A stretch of 41,085 nucleotides of DNA from positions 780,384 to 821,468 of the forward strand of contig NZ_BBLT01000002.1 of NCBI RefSeq assembly GCF_000775915.1. The letters are read 5' to 3'. Numbering within the stretch: position 1 is the stretch's first letter; every line of letters starts with the position of its first letter. Below are positions 25,098 to 34,200 of this stretch, piece after piece. The stretch comes from Sporocytophaga myxococcoides (GTDB taxonomy: Bacteria; Bacteroidota; Bacteroidia; Cytophagales; Cytophagaceae). Both the position numbers and the translations under genes were made by a program. The notes beneath the pieces are model-generated. The model did no database searches. It worked only from the letters and a program-made list of their open reading frames with translations, and was not told the origin of the DNA.

Positions 25098-25559
25098 AGT
25101 GAAGGTGTAAATCTTTGAATTTAGGCATAATATGCCTGTTTGTATAAAATTTTTTAGAACAAATAACAGTGAATTATTGAAAAATTGACAAGAGATTTTT
25201 TTGAAAAACGTTGGATTATCGGATAAAATCAAAAAAATACTAACGACAACTTGAAATAATTATATTTGAATATAACTTGCTGTTTTTTAGTGTTTTGTAT
25301 TGTTGTGAGGCAGAATTGTTTTATTTTTTCTTTTTTTTTTACACAACCTTTTCTTTGGCCTTTCAGATTTGAGGCCTAGATAGACCAACGACAAAATTTC
25401 GAAGACGACTTGAGAATTTTTAAGCTATATTTTATGACGAAAAGGTTAATTTTCTTACATGGTATTCTGGTGTCTTAGTAGCCCCAAATTAACAATTGTT
25501 AGAGGGTAGCGTAAAAATCGACCACTAACAAGTATCAGAAAATTAACCAGATAGCAAAT
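24858..25559. other. Long AT-rich intergenic/leader region between efflux operon and TonB receptor
   Basis: No convincing gene lies in these 702 bases. They hold the vestigial RND start (25061-25097) and a minus-strand TAAATTTG (25044-25037) that could be the -7 box of the efflux operon. A plus-strand TATATTTG (25261-25268) could serve the receptor, leaving a 290-base 5' leader. There is also a long T-tract near 25325-25340 and a 12-base palindrome near 25490. No known riboswitch was recognised. Confidence 0.5.
25490..25501 (+). promoter_or_regulatory. Perfect palindrome upstream of the TonB receptor
   Basis: TAACAATTGTTA is a perfect 12-base palindrome that ends 58 bases before the receptor ATG. 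It is a candidate operator; the cognate regulator is unknown. Confidence 0.35.
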
Positions 25560-28142
25560 ATGAGTAAGAAAAGAATTGTTGGGATGGCTATTGCAATAGC
25601 ATCTCTGACAAGTTTAGAACCTACAAAGGTTTTCGGTCAAAACCCGACCGAGAGCACAGAAGCAGCTCAGGGAGACCTACTCGAACTCTCATTGGAAGAA
25701 TTGTTGAATATGAAGATAACTTCCGGATCTTTCCTGGATCTTGATCTTAAAAACTCAGCTCTGAGTTTGACAGTGATTAATCAGGATCAAATCCATCTTT
25801 CAGGAGCAAGACATCTTTCCGAATTACTTGAGATTTATGTGCCCGGATTTCAATACATGTACAATAAATGGAATGGTGTTATCTGGGGAATGCGGGGTGT
25901 TGCTGCAGACAGAAATACTAAATTCATTTTCCTTGTAAATGGTCATAAGATGAATACTGAGGCAAGAGATGGTGCAAACATGGAGCTTGATCTTGGTATG
26001 CTGGGAGATATTGAACGAGTAGAGATTATCCGTGGACCATCTGGTCTTATCTATGGTTCCGGAGCTATTGGAGGTGTAGTGAACATTGTAACAGAGCGTT
26101 ATAAAAAGGATGAAGTAAAGGCTTCGGTTACTCAGGGAACCTGGAATGGAGAAAACTTTAGCCGTCAATATGAATTGTCTGCTGCCTCTAAAATTAATGA
26201 ACATTCCAATATAGTTATTACAGGTGGTTACAGACAATCAGATGGTATTGGTACGGAGAGAGGCCGTCTATATGGAAGACCTCACTGGCCTTATCCTCAG
26301 TGGATGGAAAATCCTCCTGCCGATGGAGTCCCAACTTCAGGTAGTGCTTGGTCAACTCCTGGTAACTATCGATTCGGCGTTGATTACAATTACAAAAATT
26401 TCAGATATTATAGCCGTTACACACATCAGGTAACAAATGCTTCTGGCTATTTCCCTGTTGACGGATGGCCGGATTTTGTAAATTCAGATACCCTTGCCCC
26501 GGATCGAATGATAGACGGGCAGCTGCGAAACATAAAAGGATTTTATGGACAAATCGAACCAGGTAACACTAACAGAAGACAATATGTAATAAACAACTTT
26601 ACTAATCAATTTTCATACGAACTTCCCGTTAAAGACAATAGCGTAATTCTGAATGCTGGCTTCGATATGAATACAAACCGTATTCAGCTCGAAGATATGA
26701 AGAGCGCTGTTGTTGCTTCTGCTAACAGTTATTCATCAGACAGACATCCTTGGAGAGTTGAGACTTTTGGTGAACGCAGATATAATGCTTCTGCCATGTA
26801 TATGCTTAAAACAGTTCCGAAATTGCAACTTGCAGTTGGTTACCAATTTAGATTATTTGACATTGGTAAAGATATGGCAGGTTACAACTCTCAGGATGAA
26901 AAAAGAAGTCACCCGATTGTATCGGATGTAATATATACCAACCATGCAGTTTTCGCTGAAGGTATATATAAGTTGTCTGAAAAATTGAATGCTCAGTTTG
27001 GTTTAAGATATGACAGACACACACGTACAGCGCAATTCGGAGGCGTAGTAACTCCTAAGATTGCACTTGTAGCAAAAGCGAATGAGAACAATATCTTTAA
27101 AGTGATGTACCAGACATCAGCAAATAATGGTAACGCAGACAACTATGAGTTTAATAGGAACACAATTGGAGACGATGGACAGCCATTTGCAGGAAATGAC
27201 TATCACTATGAAAAACCATACGAGAAACCAGGGCCAAATTCAACTCCGATTCCTCCTGTAACTACCGAAATCCTTCACAGGTTGAAGCCTGAAAGATCCA
27301 GTTCAATTGAATTAACTTCGGTGCACTCTTTACTTGATAATCGTCTTAGCGTATTGCCATCACTTTCATACAATACAGTGAAAGACCTGTTTACATGGAA
27401 CCAGCAAATATTCAGAGTAGTTAACTCAGGATCTTATAGCTTTATGAATGCTGAACTTGATATACGCTACAATTCTTCAAATGTAACTTTGGGAATTAAC
27501 CATGTTTTATCAAAAATTGCGAATACAAAGGTTGCCGATTACTACGAAGAATATCAGTTGAATGTATTCAATGGTTATGATTCTGCATCTGTAGGAAATG
27601 GTGTTTATAAATATACTCCTAAACCAGTGAAGAGCAATGTAGATCCTACAAAAGACTCTGTTACTACGGTTCGTATCAACTCAATCCGTGATCAGATTAC
27701 CGTGGATGGAAAGAACTTCCTGAACCTTGTTTCAAACATCACAAAGATTTATCTTGATTACAAGCCAACAAGCTGGTTGACACTTCATACAGATGCAAGA
27801 TTATTCTGGGGATTGACCGGACGTCGTGATATTCATACATATAGCACAGCTAATCAAAACAATCCAATTCTTGCTGATTATGGCTCTTCTTATGGATACA
27901 ATAATCAATATCCTTATCTTGGAATTCATAACAGCCTAATGGTAAAATGGAACTTGAGTGTGAACATTCAGGCTAATGAAAAATTATCATTCTCGGTTTA
28001 TGCTTATGACATCCTTTCCGGAGCAAGATCTATCAATTCTCTGAGATGGCAACAGTCTGGTAATTCAATGGAACATACAGACCTTTTTGGTGTAGACAGA
28101 ACTTCATTTGCAGTAAAACTTAACTACAAATTTGGTCTATAA
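25560..28142 (+). CDS. TonB-dependent outer-membrane receptor
   Basis: This 860-residue receptor has a signal peptide (MSKKRIVGMAIAIASLTSLE, cut after VFGQ), an N-terminal LSLEELLNMKITSGS segment, a plug domain (VINQDQIHLSGARHLSELLE, IWGMRGVA, IERVEIIRGPSGLIYGSGAI, GGVVNIVTERY) and a 22-strand-type barrel ending SFAVKLNYKFGL. It takes up a scarce ligand using TonB energy. It lacks the carboxypeptidase-like N-terminal domain and the SusD partner common in Bacteroidota polysaccharide receptors. The SLEELLNM motif is more typical of proteobacterial siderophore, colicin or vitamin receptors. Ligand unknown. It is monocistronic by context. Confidence 0.94.
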   Translation: MSKKRIVGMAIAIASLTSLEPTKVFGQNPTESTEAAQGDLLELSLEELLNMKITSGSFLDLDLKNSALSLTVINQDQIHLSGARHLSELLEIYVPGFQYMYNKWNGVIWGMRGVAADRNTKFIFLVNGHKMNTEARDGANMELDLGMLGDIERVEIIRGPSGLIYGSGAIGGVVNIVTERYKKDEVKASVTQGTWNGENFSRQYELSAASKINEHSNIVITGGYRQSDGIGTERGRLYGRPHWPYPQWMENPPADGVPTSGSAWSTPGNYRFGVDYNYKNFRYYSRYTHQVTNASGYFPVDGWPDFVNSDTLAPDRMIDGQLRNIKGFYGQIEPGNTNRRQYVINNFTNQFSYELPVKDNSVILNAGFDMNTNRIQLEDMKSAVVASANSYSSDRHPWRVETFGERRYNASAMYMLKTVPKLQLAVGYQFRLFDIGKDMAGYNSQDEKRSHPIVSDVIYTNHAVFAEGIYKLSEKLNAQFGLRYDRHTRTAQFGGVVTPKIALVAKANENNIFKVMYQTSANNGNADNYEFNRNTIGDDGQPFAGNDYHYEKPYEKPGPNSTPIPPVTTEILHRLKPERSSSIELTSVHSLLDNRLSVLPSLSYNTVKDLFTWNQQIFRVVNSGSYSFMNAELDIRYNSSNVTLGINHVLSKIANTKVADYYEEYQLNVFNGYDSASVGNGVYKYTPKPVKSNVDPTKDSVTTVRINSIRDQITVDGKNFLNLVSNITKIYLDYKPTSWLTLHTDARLFWGLTGRRDIHTYSTANQNNPILADYGSSYGYNNQYPYLGIHNSLMVKWNLSVNIQANEKLSFSVYAYDILSGARSINSLRWQQSGNSMEHTDLFGVDRTSFAVKLNYKFGL

Positions 28143-28143
28143 G

Positions 28144-28321
28144 AAGCGAAAGCTGAAAGTATAAAGTTGAAAGTTGAAAGTTTTAATAACTTTTAACTTT
28201 CAACTTTTGCTTTATAATGATATACTCTAATTTTTTGACAGAAGCTCGGGCCATTAAATACTTTGCGTTATCTACCTGTTTTTTTTAAAACTTTTAACTT
28301 TACACTTTCAGCTTTTAACTT
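28144..28321. repeat. Inverted repeat pair with GTTGAAA units, bidirectional terminator region
   Basis: The arm at 28144-28184 and the reverse complement of 28287-28321 share AAGCTGAAAGT-R-TAAAGTT-R-AAAGTT. Within the left arm a 7-base unit GTTGAAA is doubled, and 28170-28182 pairs with 28195-28207 as a local hairpin. The right arm overlaps the mgtE stop codon. The region lies between convergent genes, so it probably ends both transcripts. The repetitive make-up suggests a family found elsewhere in the genome. Confidence 0.65.
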
Positions 28322-29696
28322 AAAGAAGTGTTCCCTTCAGAAATAAAAAAGCCATGGAGAAATATATGATAATGCCTGTAACATCTACTATGGTTGCTAC
28401 AAATGGTGCGGAAGAAACAGCTGGATCAAAGCCAAGGCTCTTTAAAAAAATCGGAAGCATAGATCCGGAAATTGTTCCCCATAACACGACACCTATAAGA
28501 GAAAAGCCAACAGTGGATGCTATTTTTAACGAATGTTCTCCGTAAGTATGAAACAGAGTGCTCCAGATAATAACCCTTAAAAAACCAATAAGACCAAGTA
28601 TTAGTCCAAGCATTATACCAGAAATTATTTCCCTTTTGAAAACTTTCAACCAGTCTGACTTGCTAACTTCTTCCAATGCCAAAGCTCTTGTAATAATAGT
28701 CGCAGCCTGGGAGCCTGAGTTTCCTCCGCTTGATATAATTAATGGAATAAATAAGGCTAATACTACTGCACTTGCTATTTCGTTTTCAAAGAAACTCATT
28801 GCTGAAGCAGTCAGCATTTCACCAATAAATAATATAATAAGCCAGCCTGCTCTTTTTCTTACAAGGGTAGGTAAATTTATTTCAAGATAAGGTTCATCCA
28901 GTGCTTCACTACCTCCAAGTTTTTGTATGTCTTCGGTATCTTCTCGTTCAATAACATCTAATACATCATCAGCTGTAACTATACCTAATAACTTGCCATT
29001 AAAGTCGGTTACAGGAAGAGCAAATCTGTCTGTTTCCATAAAGGTACTTATTGTTTTTTCCTGATCTGAAGTTGCTTCCAGGCTTACAAACCTATTGTCA
29101 ACAAGATCACCTATAGTTGATTCGGGCTTTGCAAGAAGTATTTCTCTAATTTTTAAATCATCTATCAGTTTATTGTCCTTATCTACTACATAAATGAAAT
29201 TGATGGTTTCGCTATTGAGTCCGAAGTCTCTAATAAATTTTATTGTCTTCTCGCAGGTCCATTCTGGGCGCACGGCAATGTAATCAGTGGTCATAAGCCT
29301 GCCAATACTTTCAGATGGATATTCTAATAACTTTAGGGCATCTTTCCTTTCCTGTACAGAAAGCATGCTTAACCATTTGGCCAGGGATTCTTTTGGCATT
29401 TCACTGAATAGTCTTGTCCTGTCATCAGGTGAAAGTTCATTGAGTAGAGAAGAGGTGAGGTTTAAAGGGGCTATTTCCAGTATTTTATTTTGAAGATCAA
29501 AATCAAGATGCTCGAAAGTCCGGGCATTTTTTGGAAATGGAATAGCTGAAAAAAGTATTTTCAACTTTTCCTCTTCCTGTAAAAAATCCTTTTGAAGTTC
29601 ATTAAATAATTTGCCAATTTCCTCAGGAGGTACTTCTTCGGCAAATGCAAGAAAAGCTTCTCCTGTCTCATTCTGTAATAGTTCTGATTTCTCCAT
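28320..29696 (-). CDS. mgtE: Magnesium transporter MgtE
   Basis: This 458-residue Mg2+ channel has the family's three parts. The N domain (about 25-125) contains LNELSPDDRTRLFSEMPKE. Two CBS domains (about 130-260; SIGRLMTTDYIAVRPEWT, LGIVTADDVLDVIEREDTED) gate the pore by sensing Mg2+. Five C-terminal helices (from about 283) include the signature PLIISSGGNSGSQAATIITR and the terminal FVATIVDVTGIIIYFSMA. Length and motifs are normal. It converges on the TonB receptor gene and stands apart from gatC by 215 bases. No Mg2+ riboswitch was recognised in the 215 bases upstream. Confidence 0.97.
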   Translation of the reverse strand: MEKSELLQNETGEAFLAFAEEVPPEEIGKLFNELQKDFLQEEEKLKILFSAIPFPKNARTFEHLDFDLQNKILEIAPLNLTSSLLNELSPDDRTRLFSEMPKESLAKWLSMLSVQERKDALKLLEYPSESIGRLMTTDYIAVRPEWTCEKTIKFIRDFGLNSETINFIYVVDKDNKLIDDLKIREILLAKPESTIGDLVDNRFVSLEATSDQEKTISTFMETDRFALPVTDFNGKLLGIVTADDVLDVIEREDTEDIQKLGGSEALDEPYLEINLPTLVRKRAGWLIILFIGEMLTASAMSFFENEIASAVVLALFIPLIISSGGNSGSQAATIITRALALEEVSKSDWLKVFKREIISGIMLGLILGLIGFLRVIIWSTLFHTYGEHSLKIASTVGFSLIGVVLWGTISGSMLPIFLKSLGFDPAVSSAPFVATIVDVTGIIIYFSMAFLFLKGTLL

Positions 29697-29867
29697 CCTT
29701 GAAAAAATGATAGGCTAAATAGATAACCTTATAAAGCAAGAAAAGATTAGGATAAAGCCTTAAAAATAGATAACTTTTACCATAAGGAAATACTTGATGG
29801 GAGTAAATTGATTGAGAGGACTACTTATTAATATGGGATTAAGAAAGGTATGAACAGTTAATAAGAT

Positions 29868-29899
29868 AAAAAAGTCCTTCTCTTTTGGAGGAAGGACTT
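29868..29899 (-). terminator. Rho-independent terminator after gatC
   Basis: On the minus strand a 9-bp stem, AAGTCCTTC (29899-29891) with GAAGGACTT (29880-29872), has a 10-base loop and runs straight into TTTTTT (from 29873). It starts 13 bases after the gatC stop. Confidence 0.85.
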
Positions 29900-29911
29900 C
29901 GTATGAGGTCT

Positions 29912-30199
29912 TTATCCGAGGAATTTGGGAACTCTGAAATAATCTGAATCTTTTTTCGGAGCATTGTATAAAGCTTCTTCATGTTTCAAAGTCACTTTAA
30001 CTTCATCTTCTCTGAGGACATTTACTTCAGAGGACATATGTATAAGTGGGGCAACATTTGAAGTGTCAAGCTCATTGAGTTTGTCCATCCAGTCAAGAAT
30101 TTTGTTAAAATCTTTCAAAATGTGCTCTTCATTTTTTTCCTCAAATTCCAGTCTTCCCAGATGAGCAATTTTTCTGATGGTTTCTTTATCTATATGCAT
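29912..30199 (-). CDS. gatC: Asp-tRNA(Asn)/Glu-tRNA(Gln) amidotransferase subunit C
   Basis: This 95-residue small subunit belongs to the GatCAB complex, which converts Glu-tRNA(Gln) and/or Asp-tRNA(Asn) to the correct amide form. Family features are the start IDKETIRKIAHLGRLEFEEK, LDWMDKLNELDTSNVAPLIH and the tail YFRVPKFLG. GatC wraps around GatA and stabilises it. gatA and gatB are not in this window, which is common. It is followed by a clear terminator and preceded by plsC on the same strand with an 82-base gap. Confidence 0.93.
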   Translation of the reverse strand: MHIDKETIRKIAHLGRLEFEEKNEEHILKDFNKILDWMDKLNELDTSNVAPLIHMSSEVNVLREDEVKVTLKHEEALYNAPKKDSDYFRVPKFLG

Positions 30200-30281
30200 A
30201 ATAAGTAATAATCAATCGTGTTTCAAAAGTACTAAAATTCTGAATTCCATTAAAGTTTTTAAAAACTGGTATGATAAGTTT

Positions 30282-31028
30282 TTAAACTAAAGCAACTTCT
30301 TTGTTTTGTATTATCAGTTCTCTTTGAATGATGTCAAAAGTCTTATCTTTTAGCGCGTCTACATCATCCAGTGTCATGCCTTTTGTTTCAATCGGTTCGT
30401 GTACAATAACTTTCATAAGGCGGCGATTAGGTACATACTTACCATCATCCGGCAATATGAGCCAGTTGAAAGGTATAGTGACGGGAACAATAGGTACCTG
30501 TTTTTCAATTGCTATTCTAAATGCCCCATCCTTGAAAGGAATCATTTGATACCCAGCATTTTTAGGGATTGTTCCTTCCGGAAAAAAAGCAAGGCTGCGT
30601 TTTTTATCTATGGCTTCCATAGATTTCTGCATTGTCTCATACCTGCTCAATTTGCTGTGGCGATCAACAGCTATGTAATAATTGCGGAACATGTAACCAA
30701 ACAAAGGAACCTTGGCAAGTGAGGCTTTACCGATGAATAGATAATAACCTGATAATGAATAGCACAATGTCGGAATGTCCAGATAGGAGGAATGGTTGGC
30801 ACAGTAAACGTAGGATTGTTTTTTATCCTGTTTAAAACGAAATTCTACTTTGGTCCGTAGCATACAACTTCCAAAAACAGTATGTGCCCAGACCTTATTA
30901 AAGAAATGACCATATTTTTTCCAGCTGTCCCTTAAAGAAAATAAAACGAAAAAAGGATAAATCAGCAGAAATACGACAATGAAGCAAAACCAAACCCAGA
31001 TTTGGTATAATCTTTTTCCAAAACTCAT
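30282..31028 (-). CDS. plsC: 1-acyl-sn-glycerol-3-phosphate acyltransferase
   Basis: This 248-residue lysophosphatidate acyltransferase adds the second acyl chain in phospholipid synthesis. It has the HX4D catalytic motif (NHSSYLD), the glycerol-phosphate-binding motif FPEGTIPKN, and the downstream FRIAIEKQVPIVPVTIPF. One N-terminal membrane helix (about 10-30, WVWFCFIVVFLLIYPFFVLF) anchors it. Related PlsC-fold enzymes acylate other lipids, so the exact acceptor is inferred. It is divergent from the giant T9SS cargo gene across 188 bases. Confidence 0.92.
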   Translation of the reverse strand: MSFGKRLYQIWVWFCFIVVFLLIYPFFVLFSLRDSWKKYGHFFNKVWAHTVFGSCMLRTKVEFRFKQDKKQSYVYCANHSSYLDIPTLCYSLSGYYLFIGKASLAKVPLFGYMFRNYYIAVDRHSKLSRYETMQKSMEAIDKKRSLAFFPEGTIPKNAGYQMIPFKDGAFRIAIEKQVPIVPVTIPFNWLILPDDGKYVPNRRLMKVIVHEPIETKGMTLDDVDALKDKTFDIIQRELIIQNKEVALV

Positions 31029-31216
31029 AGGACAAAATTAAATTAAAAAAACAAGTAAGAAGAACCAGGGCATAGATTTTTACGTAAAATTTATTTGAAA
31101 AATACTGTTTATACGGGATTTAAATAAATGAATTTGATTAAAACAGCTTACTTTACAAGTTCATTTTGGATTCATATTTAATGAATTTCAATTTACTTAA
31201 TCCTTCAGATTACGTT

Positions 31217-34200
31217 ATGAAACCGAATTTGAAAATTTTTATATATACACTTGCTCTGGTAATTAGTGTATTGTGTTTGTCTGCGCGATCGGCTTCTGCA
31301 CAGTCTTCCTGGTGGTGGTGGTATTTAAATTCCAATGAATGCATTTCTTACCGGAAATCACCAAGTCCTTCTGTATGCATTCCAGGGAGCGCAAAAGTCT
31401 CTCTTGCTGATATAAAATTTAAAAAAGGAAGTTCTAATTATAGGGTCTATTGGAGTTTAACCCCTTTTACAAGCACTCCCACAGCAGCCTCTATGGGAAC
31501 TGAATATTCAGTCGATAATATTACACAGCCTACAACTGTTTATTTTCTTATTGCAAATAACAATTGTACTGAAAAAGGTTCTATCGAAATTGCTGTCACA
31601 CCTGCCGCAGCTAACGGAAATGCCACTATTACAGATCTGAGATCATCCTACTGTGTTTCAGGTATGAAATCGAGGATATATGGAACACCGGCAGGGGGAA
31701 TATTTTATGGTCCGGGAGTAATTTCAGGAGGCAAAGATATCTGGTATTTTGATCCGACCATTGCGGGTTCTGGAAAACATGTAATAAAGTACTCGGCTGG
31801 TTGTATAGTTCCTGCGCAGCAGACAGTTACAATAGATCCTGCTCCTTGCTCTGCTGTACTGGTAGGCGGAGGATCCGGAGCAGTAGGCTTGATAAGCAAT
31901 CCTCAGGGTATTACGACTACCTGTCAGGGGAAGATATATTTCAGCGACAGCAATAATAACAAGATCTGGGTGATTGATGAAAACGGAGCTAGGGAAATTA
32001 TAAACACAAGTGGGGCCAAGGGAAATACAGTAGGTGCTGATCCCAAATTGGTAAGGTTAAATGTTCCAACAGGTCTTGTATCGTTTGGCAATAATGTTTA
32101 TTTCTGTGATCAGGTAAATCATAATATAAAAGTTTACAATCCCTCCACCGGAGTTCAGATTATAGCAGGTGAAAATACAGCGACACCTGTCGGAGGAGAC
32201 CTGGATGGTATTGGAACTGCAGCACGATTCAGAAATCCTTATGGGATTGCAATTGATGATTTGGGAAAAACTTTATATGTGAGTGATTCCAGAAACTTTA
32301 AGATTAAAAAAATTGATATTGCAACAAAGCAGGTAACTACTATTGCAGGATCAATTACCGGTGATGTTCCTGATGGTACTTCCGTCCCCGGACCAGTAGC
32401 AGGCTCTGCAGCTCAGTTTGGTTTACTTGGTCACTTAACTATTGCTGATGGTTACTTATATATTGCAGATCCTGCAAGGTCTGTCATTAAAAAACTAAAC
32501 CTTGCGACGAATATGGTATCCATTGCTGTAAACAGAAAAGGGAGCGATGAAAGAATTTCGGGTCTTGCAATAGACTGTGATGGAAACGTTTATTATTCAG
32601 ATGTCAATGGAAATAAGATTTTTAAGGTCTCTAATTCCGGAAGTATTACTGATTTACCAATAAATGGGTTAGAGGATCCCTCCTCAATTTCACTTTATAA
32701 CAGAGGGTACATTGATGTCGCAAACTTTACTGGAAACTCTGTAATCCGGTCATCTATTAATAATTGGAAGCCTTCAGCTTTTACAGGCCTTAAAGATTTC
32801 TATTGCAATACAGAAACAACTCCTTCTGCAATCACATCTACGATTTGTACTAAAAATTTCGGAGCGGCAAGTTATTCAGAACCTGCAGAATATGTTAGTG
32901 GTAAATGGCAATTTAATCCCTCAGGCAAGAGTCCGGGGATATATTCTGTTAAGTATTATTTTACATCAGGAGTTTCCTGTACTGATTCTCTTAGTAAAGA
33001 TGTTTACGTCTTTACTATACCGGAACTGGAGCCTTTGGAATTGCTTTCAGACCTTGCATGCGGGAATTATGCAATTGTAGCTAAAATAAAAGATGCAGTA
33101 GCCTCTCCGATGGATACTATTATCTGGAAAAATCAAAAAGGGGATATTGTTAAAATATCAGCAGGAAGTAGTGATACCTTGTATTTAAGTAGTGTTGCAG
33201 CATCTGCAGATTTTATTGCTTATGCCAAAAACCCTGCCTGTTCCTTTAGCCTCAATAGCGGCCCTACAACTTTCAAGGGAATGAGAATTAAAAAACTTCC
33301 TGAAGATACTGCCATTTGTGCAGGCAGTGCTTTTGGTTTGATGGCGGTGCCTATAACACCTAAAACAGCAACTATTTCATGGACTCCTGCAAACCTTGTT
33401 GGAGATCCATCAAGTCTTTTAACAAGTACATTGAATCTTTATGCTACGACTCTTTTTAAAATAACAATTGAGGCAGCAGGTTGTATTACAACAGATTCTA
33501 TCAAGGTTATTGTAAATCCACGACCAGATACCTTATCAAAAAACTTTACTGCTTTTTATCCTTTATGTCCTGGAACCGATACAGTCATTGGCTTTAGTGG
33601 TGCTCCTACTAATGGAATATCCTATACCTGGTCGTTTAATTCTCCTGGATATATCAATTATTTAATTATTACTGAAAAAACTCCTGAAGTTGGGATTCAT
33701 GTTCCATTTAATGCAGTAGTGCCTGCTGGGAGGCCATTCATATCTAATAACTATGAACTAATAGCAACTAATGAATTTGGATGTGTCACAAAAGATCCTG
33801 TCACTATTGCAATATTTCCTATTCCTGCAATTAATATGGGGAATGATGTAACCATTTGTAAGGGAGAATCGGTTCAGATTGGCATTCCTCCAGATGGAAA
33901 TACCTATCTTTGGAATGCTGACCCTACCATATCTAATGTAAATGTGTCGAATCCAATCGTAACCCCTCTTGTGTCAACAGAATATATTGTAAAAGTAGCA
34001 GGAGTGAGATGTGCTAACTTTGACACCATCAAAGTATCTTTAAAACCTCTGCCTCCGAAAGCTGCCATGGACAGAATTGTGGGTATGTGTGATGGCGACC
34101 CTGCAATACTTGGTCCGCAGAATCCTTCTTCCAATTATACATACGAATGGTCTCCAGCTACTGGACTTGATAATTATCTGAGTCCAAATCCTAAAGCTAC

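Noticed and set aside
31166-31216. TTG-initiated 17-residue extension of the giant cargo
   Set aside because: A canonical signal peptide begins at the internal ATG at 31217.
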